7,974 bases of DNA from JAVBMO01 sp031552355 (GCA_031552355.1 JAVBMO010000142.1:1-7974), one strand, 5' to 3'. Positions 1-6,879 are shown, counted from the stretch's first letter. Made by a program: numbers and translations. The notes: generated from the letters alone by a model not told the origin.

Positions 1-548
1 TCGACCAATTGCCAAAAAGCGGTTATATAATCGGCTCTTTTATTTTGCCTGTCCAAGTAGTAGGCATGCTCCCAAACATCGCAGGTGAGTAATGGCGTTT
101 TTCCTTGTTTCAAAGGATTCCCCGCATTACTTTCCTGAATGATTTCAAGTTTTCCTTCAGGTGTTTGAACAAGCCACGCCCAACCTGAACCAAACAAAGT
201 CGTTGAAGCAGTAACAAATTTTTCCTTAAATTCGGCAAAAGAACCAAAATCTCTATTTACAAGTTCCACAAATTTGCTTGCAGGTTCTCTTTTTCCATTG
301 GGGCTCAAAGAATTGAAATAGAAAGTGTGATTCCAAACCTGTGCCGCATTGTTAAAAATTCCACCTGTTGATTTTACAATAATTTCTTCAAGGCTTGCAT
401 TTTCAAATTCAGTTCCTTGGATAAGTTTATTCAAATTGTCAACATAAGTTTGATGGTGTTTCCCGTGGTGGAATTCCAATGTTTTTTTCGAAATGTATGG
501 TTCCAACGCATCTAATGCGTAAGGAAGCTCTGGTAATGTAAAAGCCAT
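1..548 (-). CDS. sodB: Superoxide dismutase, Fe/Mn family, iron-type (3' end cut by window edge)
   Basis: Converts superoxide to oxygen and hydrogen peroxide, normally as a cytoplasmic dimer with one metal per subunit. The 182 codons present start MAFTLPELPYALDALEP, the usual opening of this family, so the ATG at 548-546 is a secure start. All four metal ligands are visible: H27 in FHHGKHH, H74 in WNHTFYF, and D157 and H161 in DVWEHAYY. Q70 lies in the first-domain helix just before the NH ligand motif, the position of the active-site glutamine in iron and cambialistic enzymes; in manganese enzymes that glutamine comes from the second domain. By family length about 10-20 C-terminal residues lie beyond the left edge. 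It is transcribed away from the lepA cluster and is separated from the upstream tRNA gene by a terminator, so it probably has its own promoter. Family certain; metal preference is inferred. Confidence 0.96.
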   Translation of the reverse strand, partial: MAFTLPELPYALDALEPYISKKTLEFHHGKHHQTYVDNLNKLIQGTEFENASLEEIIVKSTGGIFNNAAQVWNHTFYFNSLSPNGKREPASKFVELVNRDFGSFAEFKEKFVTASTTLFGSGWAWLVQTPEGKLEIIQESNAGNPLKQGKTPLLTCDVWEHAYYLDRQNKRADYITAFWQLV

Positions 549-570
549 AATAAATTAATTTTTTAAATAA

Positions 571-604
571 CAATAATAATTTATAGTTGCAAAAAGTGTT
601 CCAA
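571..604 (-). promoter_or_regulatory. Possible Bacteroidota-type promoter of the superoxide dismutase gene
   Basis: Read on the minus strand, TATTATTG (578-571) differs by one base from the TAnnTTTG -7 consensus. A TTG (604-602) lies 23 bases upstream, at the long end of the accepted spacing. It sits about 25 bases before the ATG and downstream of the tRNA terminator, which is where a promoter is needed. The match is imperfect in a very AT-rich stretch, so this is tentative. Confidence 0.3.
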
Positions 605-631
605 GATTGTAAAAAAGAAATTTTTAAAAAA

Positions 632-662
632 TAAAAAAGCCTCACAAAATTTGCAAGGCTTT
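632..662 (-). terminator. Intrinsic terminator after tRNA-Val
   Basis: On the minus strand, 7 bases after the tRNA 3' end, AAAGCCT (662-656) pairs perfectly with AGGCTTT (642-636). The loop is 13 bases, and the second arm runs into a T tract (TTTTTTAT). A GC-containing stem followed by Ts is the standard form of a rho-independent terminator. It would end the tRNA transcript before the dismutase gene. Read on the plus strand the stem is followed by TTGATTTTG, a weaker tail, so the minus-strand reading is preferred. Confidence 0.75.
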
Positions 663-669
663 GATTTTG

Positions 670-744
670 TGGGTCCAATAGGATTCGAACCTATGACCCT
701 CTGCTTGTAAGGCAGATGCTCTGAACCAGCTGAGCTATGGACCC
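670..744 (-). tRNA. tRNA-Val (anticodon UAC)
   Basis: The minus strand folds into a complete 75-nt cloverleaf. The acceptor stem is GGGTCCA/TGGACCC, the D stem GCTC/GAGC, the anticodon stem TCTGC/GCAGA with loop CTTACAA, and the T arm ATAGG-TTCGAAT-CCTAT. The anticodon TAC is at 709-707 and reads valine GUA codons, with wobble to other GUN codons. The discriminator base is A, as expected for valine. The 3' CCA is not encoded (the next bases are CAA), so it must be added after transcription. The gene stands alone with its own promoter and terminator. Confidence 0.97.
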
Positions 745-764
745 CTTTTCTTTAAAAGAGATTG

Positions 765-794
765 CAAAGGTAAGAAGTTTTTTTGAACTGCCAA
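765..794 (-). promoter_or_regulatory. Promoter of tRNA-Val, Bacteroidota consensus
   Basis: On the minus strand, TTG (794-792) is followed after exactly 19 bases by TACCTTTG (772-765), a full match to the -33 TTG / -7 TAnnTTTG consensus of the Bacteroidota primary sigma factor. Transcription would start near 758, leaving about 14 bases before the mature tRNA 5' end at 744. This is the best promoter match in the window and a strong clue to the phylum. Confidence 0.75.
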
Positions 795-1016
795 AAAAAT
801 AATGAAAAAATCTTCTTTTTTTGTGAGATTGTGTTTTGGGGAAAATGGGGTATTTATTTTTAATATAAAAATAATCAGTGAGTTAAAATTATTTTGATAT
901 TTGTTTTTTTGTTAGAATTTACTAAAAGGAGTGCTACAATTATTTGAAATTTGGCTTTTTTTCGGAAATAATAAGCTATTAGGCCGATGCATTTTAAAAG
1001 GTTTCTCTATTTTTTG

Positions 1017-1024
1017 TAACTTTG
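1017..1024 (+). promoter_or_regulatory. Candidate -7 promoter element for the lepA cluster
   Basis: TAACTTTG followed by C matches the Bacteroidota -7 consensus TAnnTTTG. No clean TTG is found 17-23 bases upstream; the region there reads ATTTTAAAAG, so the -33 box is weak or missing. Initiation would fall near 1030 and give a leader of about 120 bases before the lepA ATG. It is the only good plus-strand match upstream of the seven-gene run, so it may drive all of it. Confidence 0.55.
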
Positions 1025-1043
1025 CATGTTTTAAATAAATTTA

Positions 1044-1083
1044 GGTTATTGTGCTAAAGGCTGCCGTTTTCAGTGCAATAGTC
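1044..1083 (+). promoter_or_regulatory. Potential long hairpin in the lepA leader
   Basis: As RNA, 1044-1061 can pair with 1066-1083 in an 18-position helix that has one mismatch (A1056 x C1071) and a UGCC loop (1062-1065). The core is UAUUGUGCU (1047-1055) against AGUGCAAUA (1072-1080). Six of the pairs are G-U wobbles, so only the plus-strand transcript can form the whole helix. It lies just downstream of the candidate start site. I recognise no known riboswitch or ribosomal-protein leader in it; a regulatory role is inference. Confidence 0.4.
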
Positions 1084-1099
1084 AATGACAAAGAATGTT

Positions 1100-1117
1100 T
1101 GCAAAAGAAATTTTGCA
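1100..1117 (+). promoter_or_regulatory. Short perfect hairpin with GAAA loop in the lepA leader
   Basis: TGCAAAA (1100-1106), GAAA (1107-1110) and TTTTGCA (1111-1117) form a perfect 7-bp stem with a GNRA-type tetraloop, ending 36 bases before the lepA ATG. No T tract follows, so it is not a terminator. It could affect leader stability or translation, or be a chance product of AT-rich sequence. Confidence 0.35.
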
Positions 1118-1153
1118 CCTCATTATCACCCTTTGAAATAAAAATATTTGCGA

Positions 1154-2941
1154 ATGAAAAATATCCGGAATTTCTGTATCATAGCCCATATCGATCATGG
1201 AAAGAGTACTCTTGCAGATCGCCTGTTGGAACATACCAAAACCATTTCCGCACGCGAAATGCAAGCACAAATTCTCGACAACATGGACTTGGAAAAAGAA
1301 AGAGGTATTACCATAAAAAGTCATGCCATTCAAATGGAATATGATGTGGATGGCGAAAAATATATTTTCAATCTGATTGACACTCCCGGACACGTCGATT
1401 TTTCCTATGAAGTGTCTCGTTCCATTGCCGCCTGCGAAGGCGCTTTGTTGATTGTGGATGCAACACAAGGAATTCAGGCACAAACCATTTCGAATTTGTA
1501 TTTGGCATTGGAAAACAATTTGGAAATTATTCCTGTGCTGAATAAAATGGATTTAGGCAATGCGATGCCTGAGGAAGTTACCGACCAAATTGTAGATTTA
1601 ATTGGTTGCAATCCGGAAGACATCATTCCCGCCAGCGGAAAAACTGGCTTGGGAGTGGAAGAAATTCTGCGTGCCATTGTAAAGCGGATTCCTGCGCCTG
1701 AAGGCGATGAAAAAGCCCCTTTGCAGGCGTTGATTTTCGACTCTGTTTTTAACTCTTTCCGTGGAATTGTTTCCTATTTCAGAATTATGAACGGAAGCAT
1801 TAAAAAAGGCGATTTTGTGAAGTTTGTGAATACAGGAAAAGAATATCATGCGGACGAAATCGGGGTATTGAAATTGAATATGGAACCTCGTCAGAGGCTT
1901 TCTACCGGCGATGTAGGATATATTATTTCAGGAATAAAAACTTCGAAAGAAGTAAAAGTGGGCGACACAATTACCCATGTGGAAAATCCTTGTAAAGAAG
2001 CCATTTCAGGTTTCGAACATGTGAAACCGATGGTTTTTGCCGGCGTTTACCCTGTGGATGCCGATGATTACGAGGAGTTAAGAAGTTCCATTGAAAAACT
2101 TCAATTGAACGACGCTTCTTTAACTTTTGAACCGGAATCGTCTATGGCTTTGGGCTTTGGGTTCCGTTGCGGATTTTTGGGATTGTTGCACATGGAAATT
2201 ATTCAGGAGCGCCTTACCCGGGAGTTTAACATGGACGTAATCACTACGGTGCCCAACGTAGAATACAAGGTTCATACCACCAAGGGAGAAATAGTGGAAG
2301 TGTACAATCCGGCCGGTTTGCCTGCACCCAATTATATAGATTTTATAGAAGAGCCCTATATTACGGCACAAATTATTACCAAGGCAGATTACATTGGCCC
2401 GGTGATGAGTTTGTGTATCGACAAACGTGGAATTTTGAAAAATCAGGTTTATTTGACAACCGACCGTATTGAAATTACGTTTGAATTGCCTTTGGGCGAA
2501 ATTGTTTTTGATTTTTATGACAAATTAAAAAGTATTTCCAAAGGATATGCCTCTTTCGATTATTTTCAAAGTGGATATAAGGAATCCAAGTTGGTTCGTT
2601 TGGAAATTCTTTTGAACGGCGATCCTGTGGATGCGCTTTCAGCCCTTACACATGTTGATAATGCCTATGGATTAGGCCGTAAAATGTGTGAAAAACTAAA
2701 GGAATTAATCCCAAGGCAACAATTCGATATTGCCATTCAGGCAGCTATTGGAACAAAAGTCATTGCTCGCGAAACCGTAAAAGCTTTACGGAAAGACGTT
2801 ACGGCAAAATGTTATGGTGGGGATATTTCTCGGAAACGTAAACTTTTGGAAAAACAAAAAGAAGGAAAGAAACGGATGCGTCAGGTAGGAAATGTTGAAG
2901 TACCACAAAGCGCATTTTTGGCAGTATTGAAGTTAGATTAA
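1154..2941 (+). CDS. lepA: Elongation factor 4 (LepA), ribosome back-translocating GTPase
   Basis: A translational GTPase that binds the ribosome and acts on stalled or mistranslocated complexes and in 30S biogenesis. The 595 residues equal the family's normal length. GTPase motifs are in order: P-loop AHIDHGKST (11-19), RGIT (50-53), DTPGHVDF (76-83, with catalytic H80), NKMD (130-133) and SGK (161-163; SAK is more usual). EF-G-like domains follow, then the LepA-specific C-terminal domain with the CYGGDISRKRKLLEKQKEGK-type signature, ending LKLD. The ATG at 1154 gives the usual MKNIRNFCIIAHIDHGKST start. An in-frame TAA at 1139-1141 leaves only a TTG two codons earlier (1148) as an alternative. 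clpX follows after 22 bases, suggesting co-transcription. Confidence 0.98.
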   Translation: MKNIRNFCIIAHIDHGKSTLADRLLEHTKTISAREMQAQILDNMDLEKERGITIKSHAIQMEYDVDGEKYIFNLIDTPGHVDFSYEVSRSIAACEGALLIVDATQGIQAQTISNLYLALENNLEIIPVLNKMDLGNAMPEEVTDQIVDLIGCNPEDIIPASGKTGLGVEEILRAIVKRIPAPEGDEKAPLQALIFDSVFNSFRGIVSYFRIMNGSIKKGDFVKFVNTGKEYHADEIGVLKLNMEPRQRLSTGDVGYIISGIKTSKEVKVGDTITHVENPCKEAISGFEHVKPMVFAGVYPVDADDYEELRSSIEKLQLNDASLTFEPESSMALGFGFRCGFLGLLHMEIIQERLTREFNMDVITTVPNVEYKVHTTKGEIVEVYNPAGLPAPNYIDFIEEPYITAQIITKADYIGPVMSLCIDKRGILKNQVYLTTDRIEITFELPLGEIVFDFYDKLKSISKGYASFDYFQSGYKESKLVRLEILLNGDPVDALSALTHVDNAYGLGRKMCEKLKELIPRQQFDIAIQAAIGTKVIARETVKALRKDVTAKCYGGDISRKRKLLEKQKEGKKRMRQVGNVEVPQSAFLAVLKLD

Positions 2942-2963
2942 AAAATATAGCAGAAGTATAACG

Positions 2964-4211
2964 ATGGCAAAATCGGTAGAAAAAAGCAGGTGTTCCTTTT
3001 GTGGACGCCCCGAATCGAGGGACGAACTTTTTATTCATGGCATTGGCGATGCCTTGATTTGTGAAACCTGCGTGGAACAGGCCGGCTTGATTTTGGATGA
3101 AGAAAAAAAGACTCATTCCTCCAAGTTGAAATTCAAATTTGAAGTCAAAAAACCACACCAAATAAAAGAATATTTAGACCAATATGTAATTGGGCAGGAA
3201 TATGCCAAAAAAGTGTTGTCCGTAGCTGTTTACAACCACTACAAACGTTTGCAGGATTTTCATCAACGCAAAAAAAATGATGAAGTTGAAATAGAAAAAT
3301 CAAATATCATTATTGTTGGAGAAACCGGAACAGGAAAAACCCTTTTGGCGCGTACCATTGCGCGTATGTTGGACGTTCCTTTCTGCATTGCCGATGCCAC
3401 CGTTTTGACAGAAGCAGGCTATGTGGGCGAAGATGTGGAAACTTTGCTAACCCGTTTACTACAAGCAGCCGATTACAATGTTGAAGCTGCCGAACGGGGA
3501 ATAGTTTTCATTGACGAAATTGATAAAATTGCCCGCAAAAGCGACAATCCATCCATCACTCGTGATGTGTCGGGCGAAGGCGTTCAGCAGGCGTTGTTAA
3601 AACTGCTGGAAGGTACGGTCGTAAATGTGCCGCCACAAGGTGGGCGCAAACATCCTGAACAAAAATTCATTGCCGTAAACACACAAAATATTTTGTTTAT
3701 TTCCGGTGGCGCTTTTGGAGGAATCGACAGAATTATTGCTTCGCGCATGAAAGCCAATGTTATTGGTTTCGACAGAAGTAACTCAAAAGAAGAATTGGAT
3801 AAAGACAATTTTTTGCAATACATAGCCCCTCAGGATTTGAAAAAATTCGGATTAATTCCCGAATTGGTAGGCCGTTTTCCGGTGCTTACGCATTTGAATC
3901 CTTTGACCAAAGATGCTCTGAAAGCCATTTTGACTGAGCCAAAAAATGCTTTGGTAAAACAATATCAAAAGCTTTTCAAAATTGATGGCATTGATTTGAT
4001 TTTTGAAGAAACGGCTTTGGATTTTGTTGTCGAAACTGCAACGGAATTCAAATTAGGTGCAAGGGGATTGCGTTCCATCATGGAATCCATTATGATGGAC
4101 CCGATGTATGAAATGCCGATGTCCGAAAAAAAATCGGAGCTAAAAATTACCCGTGAATTTGCCCAACAAAAAATGGATAAATCTATTGCGGCAAGGTTAA
4201 GAAACAGTTAG
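2964..4211 (+). CDS. clpX: ATP-dependent Clp protease ATP-binding subunit ClpX
   Basis: A hexameric AAA+ unfoldase that recognises tagged substrates and threads them into the ClpP peptidase. The 415 residues are close to the E. coli protein (424). The N-terminal zinc-binding domain has C10, C13, C33 and C36. The AAA+ module has Walker A GETGTGKT (119-126), pore loop GYVG (152-155), Walker B VFIDE (181-185), the RKH loop (228-230), the ClpP-docking IGF motif (267-269), arginine finger R304 in LVGRFP and sensor-2 GARGLR (365-370). The IGF loop implies a ClpP partner, but no clpP is present here; clpX often lies beside clpP, whereas here lepA precedes it. Walker A has E120 where most ClpX proteins have proline. 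coaX follows after 14 bases. Confidence 0.98.
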   Translation: MAKSVEKSRCSFCGRPESRDELFIHGIGDALICETCVEQAGLILDEEKKTHSSKLKFKFEVKKPHQIKEYLDQYVIGQEYAKKVLSVAVYNHYKRLQDFHQRKKNDEVEIEKSNIIIVGETGTGKTLLARTIARMLDVPFCIADATVLTEAGYVGEDVETLLTRLLQAADYNVEAAERGIVFIDEIDKIARKSDNPSITRDVSGEGVQQALLKLLEGTVVNVPPQGGRKHPEQKFIAVNTQNILFISGGAFGGIDRIIASRMKANVIGFDRSNSKEELDKDNFLQYIAPQDLKKFGLIPELVGRFPVLTHLNPLTKDALKAILTEPKNALVKQYQKLFKIDGIDLIFEETALDFVVETATEFKLGARGLRSIMESIMMDPMYEMPMSEKKSELKITREFAQQKMDKSIAARLRNS

Positions 4212-4225
4212 CAAAAAAACAATCC

Positions 4226-4963
4226 ATGAACTTAATTCTCGACATAGGAAATACTTTGAGCAAGGTGGGTTTGTTCGAGAAAAATGAAGTCATAGAATAC
4301 AAGGAATACCCTATTCTTACAGTAGATTTATTAAAGGATTTTCTGATAGGAAAAAATGATATTCGAAATTCTATTTTGGCAACTGTCCGGCAACCGGATT
4401 TGGAAATGGAAGATTTTCTTCGCAAGAATTTCAATTATTTTCAAATGAATGCCCAATTGCCCATTCCGCTTCGAAATCTGTATAAAACACCTGAAACATT
4501 AGGGCATGATAGACTGGCGCTTGCCGTGGCTGCGGCTGGTATTTTTCCCAATCAAAATAATTTGGTAATTGGTGTAGGAACATGCATTACCATTGATTTT
4601 GTGAATGCAGGAAATGAGTATTTGGGCGGAGCCATTTTGCCGGGTATGGAAATGAAATTTAAAGCATTAAATACTTTTACTGCGAAACTGCCGTTACTTA
4701 GCAGGGAAAATGGCAATTGGAAAGTTTCGGAAATTGGAAACGATACAAATTCGTCTGTTCTTTCCGGCGTTTTAAACGGCTCTTTGTTTGAAATACAGGG
4801 ATTTGTTGAGCATTACCAAAAGCAATATCCACAAATTAATGTAATTTTTACGGGTGGCGGTCATAAATATTTTGTTCAGAATGTAAATTTTAAGAACTTT
4901 GCAGAAGCGAATCTCGTTATGAAAGGTTTGAATATAATACTCAATTTTAATGTTGACCATTAA
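4226..4963 (+). CDS. coaX: Type III pantothenate kinase
   Basis: Phosphorylates pantothenate with ATP, the first step of coenzyme A synthesis, in the cytoplasm. The 245 residues fit this family of the acetate/sugar kinase/Hsp70 fold. Visible motifs are DIGNTLSKVGLF at the N terminus (D6-F17, phosphate binding), TLGHDR (91-96, with D95 as the expected catalytic base), GTCITIDF (118-125, with D124 at the monovalent-cation site), GGAILPG (134-140) and TGGG (209-212). The sequence shows no resemblance to type I or II kinases. Its last 14 bases overlap the start of the following outer-membrane gene, so the two are probably translated from one message. Confidence 0.95.
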   Translation: MNLILDIGNTLSKVGLFEKNEVIEYKEYPILTVDLLKDFLIGKNDIRNSILATVRQPDLEMEDFLRKNFNYFQMNAQLPIPLRNLYKTPETLGHDRLALAVAAAGIFPNQNNLVIGVGTCITIDFVNAGNEYLGGAILPGMEMKFKALNTFTAKLPLLSRENGNWKVSEIGNDTNSSVLSGVLNGSLFEIQGFVEHYQKQYPQINVIFTGGGHKYFVQNVNFKNFAEANLVMKGLNIILNFNVDH

Positions 4964-6242
4964 TCAAAGGAAAAACTATCTTGGCATTTTCTTTTTCTTG
5001 TTTCTGTTAGGAAACTCGAATATTTTCACATACGCACAAACCGGTATTGAAAATCCCTATTCCCGTTTTGGATTGGGCGAAATGAGCCGTTCATATAATC
5101 ATCCTTATATGGGATCAATGGGTGGCGTGGCTTATACAGTAAAGAAAAACAGTCTTATAAACCCATTCAATCCTGCTTCCTATATGGGAATAGACACTCT
5201 TTCATTTGTTTTTGATATTGGCGCTACGGCAGAATATTATACATTGAAAGACAGTAAGGAAAGTACTTCCGGTTTTGCAGGAAATTTGTCGCATCTTATG
5301 TTCGGATTTCCTTGTTTCAAATGGTGGAAAACCAGCATAGGTATTTTGCCGATGAGTTCTGTGAATTATTCTGCAACAACTACTTCAGAAGATATTGGAA
5401 CCACTCAAAACAGTTCGTTCAAAGGTGAAGGTGGAATTACAAAAGTGTATTGGGGCAATGCATTTCATATTTGGAAAGGCCTTTCAGCAGGTTTTAATAT
5501 CAATTTTTTGTTTGGTGATTTGGAATATATGACTTCTGTTTATTTCCCTTCGGAAATGGAATCAGTGGCTTCGCGCTTTAAGGAAAGCATTTATGTTACA
5601 AATTTTACAGGAGATTTAGGCATTCAATATTTTACGCCAATAAAAGATAAATATGAATTAGGTTTGGGTTTTACCTATGCTATTCCTAATGGATTTAAGG
5701 TGAAAAACACAACCTATATCTACACCTACAACCAAAGTTTTTCCGGCGATAACGCTTTGGATACCGTAACTTATCAAACAGGAAAGACCAGCATGAGATT
5801 GCCTCAATCTTTTGGATTTGGCGCTTCGTTTGCTGAAAAAAATAAATGGTTTGTTGGTGCGGATGTAACTTATACCGATTGGTCAACATTCCATTTTGCC
5901 GACATAAAAAGCTATGCATCGGACAATACAGTTCGCTTTTCATTAGGTGGCGAATATACACCTAATTACATGAGTTCTTTGTACATAGCAAGAATGTCGT
6001 ATCGGGCGGGATTTCATTATGAACCCAATGCAATGCGTATAGATAATAATGCCATCAGCGATATGGGAGTTCATTTCGGGTTAACGTTGCCAACAAGAAA
6101 AAGACGTTCGGGAATAAATCTTTCGTTTGAATACGGACAATACGGCACAACGGACAATAATTTGGTGCAAAAGAACTATTTCAAAATCGGAATATCGCTT
6201 TCCACAGCAGATATTTGGTTTGTAAAACCAAAATATGATTAA
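4950..6242 (+). CDS. Outer-membrane beta-barrel protein, uncharacterised (possibly FadL/OmpP1-like)
   Basis: Residues 1-29 form a classical signal peptide: a short basic start, the hydrophobic core YLGIFFFLFLLG, and a likely signal peptidase I site after TYA29. The mature part opens IENPYSRFGLGE, a motif I associate with Bacteroidota outer-membrane proteins encoded beside coaX. The rest has no hydrophobic helices. It alternates polar and aromatic residues in short glycine-rich segments such as GLGFTYAIP and SFGFGASFA, typical of a barrel of perhaps 12-14 strands. The C terminus reads IWFVKPKYD instead of ending in phenylalanine. Function is unknown; a FadL-like transport fold is a guess from length and texture. 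It overlaps coaX by 14 bases and lptC by 8, which hints at a role in envelope assembly. Confidence 0.85.
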   Translation: MLTINQRKNYLGIFFFLFLLGNSNIFTYAQTGIENPYSRFGLGEMSRSYNHPYMGSMGGVAYTVKKNSLINPFNPASYMGIDTLSFVFDIGATAEYYTLKDSKESTSGFAGNLSHLMFGFPCFKWWKTSIGILPMSSVNYSATTTSEDIGTTQNSSFKGEGGITKVYWGNAFHIWKGLSAGFNINFLFGDLEYMTSVYFPSEMESVASRFKESIYVTNFTGDLGIQYFTPIKDKYELGLGFTYAIPNGFKVKNTTYIYTYNQSFSGDNALDTVTYQTGKTSMRLPQSFGFGASFAEKNKWFVGADVTYTDWSTFHFADIKSYASDNTVRFSLGGEYTPNYMSSLYIARMSYRAGFHYEPNAMRIDNNAISDMGVHFGLTLPTRKRRSGINLSFEYGQYGTTDNNLVQKNYFKIGISLSTADIWFVKPKYD

Positions 6243-6843
6243 TTTTAGGTTTTCAAAAGTGGTTTATCAGCAACTATTCCCTTTTTGTTATTTCAAAAAA
6301 GGAATAATAGCATTACTGTTCCCGTTGTTTTTCTTTTCCTGTACCAATAAAACTTCTGAGATAGAAAAATACAAAGGATCGAACACGCCTGACCAAACGG
6401 TAAAAAATGCTCGAATTATTCAAAGCAGCAACGGAATTGTGCAAGTGGAGGTAACGGCGCCTCTTGTCCTGAGTTACGAAGGGGCTCGCAGAAGAACAGA
6501 ATATCCCAAAGGGGTTTTTCTTCGTTTTTTGAATCCTGACAAAACATTGAAAGCCACTTTGTCGGCAAAATATGCGGTCAGCAATGACGAAAAAAAAATG
6601 ATGGAAGCCCAAAACAATGTGGTTATCATCGATTATCGTACCGGCGACACCATTTATACCGAAAAGCTGACATGGGATCAGCAACAGGAAAAAATCTATA
6701 CCAACAATCTGATTAAATGCGTAGGTAGAAAAGCCATTACTTATGGCGATGGATTTGAATCCGATGACAGGATGGATTATCCCCGGATAAAAAACCAACG
6801 GGGAACCATTGAATGGGAGGAGTTGGACGAAAATCAGCAGTAA
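6235..6843 (+). CDS. lptC: LPS export protein LptC, probable lipoprotein
   Basis: LptC links the inner-membrane LptB2FG transporter to the periplasmic bridge that carries lipopolysaccharide to the outer membrane. The 202-residue product has an N-terminal hydrophobic segment (24-34) ending FFFSC, so C36 could be lipidated by a relaxed Bacteroidota-type lipobox; Proteobacterial LptC is instead held by a transmembrane helix. After it come the family's characteristic strand-rich segments: YPKGVFLRFLNPD followed by an LSAKYAV phrase, then AQNNVVIID and IYTEKLTWD. The start ATG shares eight bases with the stop of the barrel gene (ATGATTAA). This overlap, and the nearby lpxD, fit a lipopolysaccharide role. 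The family call rests on remembered pattern; LptC proteins diverge strongly. Confidence 0.85.
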   Translation: MINFRFSKVVYQQLFPFCYFKKGIIALLFPLFFFSCTNKTSEIEKYKGSNTPDQTVKNARIIQSSNGIVQVEVTAPLVLSYEGARRRTEYPKGVFLRFLNPDKTLKATLSAKYAVSNDEKKMMEAQNNVVIIDYRTGDTIYTEKLTWDQQQEKIYTNNLIKCVGRKAITYGDGFESDDRMDYPRIKNQRGTIEWEELDENQQ

Positions 6844-6879
6844 GGATAACATATAATTTATTCTATCGAGAAAAAATAA

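Larger units (their letters stand above)
745..1153. other. Divergent AT-rich intergenic region between tRNA-Val and lepA
   Basis: No convincing gene lies in these 409 bases. The left end holds the tRNA promoter (minus strand); the right end holds the lepA -7 element and a leader with two potential hairpins. The middle, about 795-1010, is dominated by A and T runs. It contains an AT-only inverted repeat (AAAATAAT 868-875, ATTATTTT 888-895) that is weak evidence of function at this composition. A 31-codon ATG frame at 802-897 is not supported. Confidence 0.6.

Noticed and set aside
439..678. Minus-strand 79-codon frame overlapping the start of the dismutase gene and the tRNA terminator
   Set aside because: It runs in a different frame from the dismutase gene on the same strand and crosses the terminator; its product has no family features.
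868..895. Inverted repeat AAAATAAT / ATTATTTT
   Set aside because: Both arms are only A and T in an AT-rich stretch with a 12-base loop; no tail makes it a terminator and no known operator fits.
802..897. 31-codon ATG frame in the tRNA-lepA gap (MKKSSFFVRLCFGE start)
   Set aside because: Short, in AT-rich DNA where such frames arise by chance, with no promoter match or translation signal and no recognisable product.
1148..1153. TTG at 1148 as the lepA start, adding Met-Arg
   Set aside because: The ATG two codons later gives the conserved MKNIRNF start of the family, and ATG is preferred over TTG.
1051..1344. GTG-initiated 97-codon frame starting in the lepA leader
   Set aside because: It overlaps the first 190 bases of lepA in another frame, and within lepA its translation is a frame-shifted reading of the P-loop region. 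No family features.
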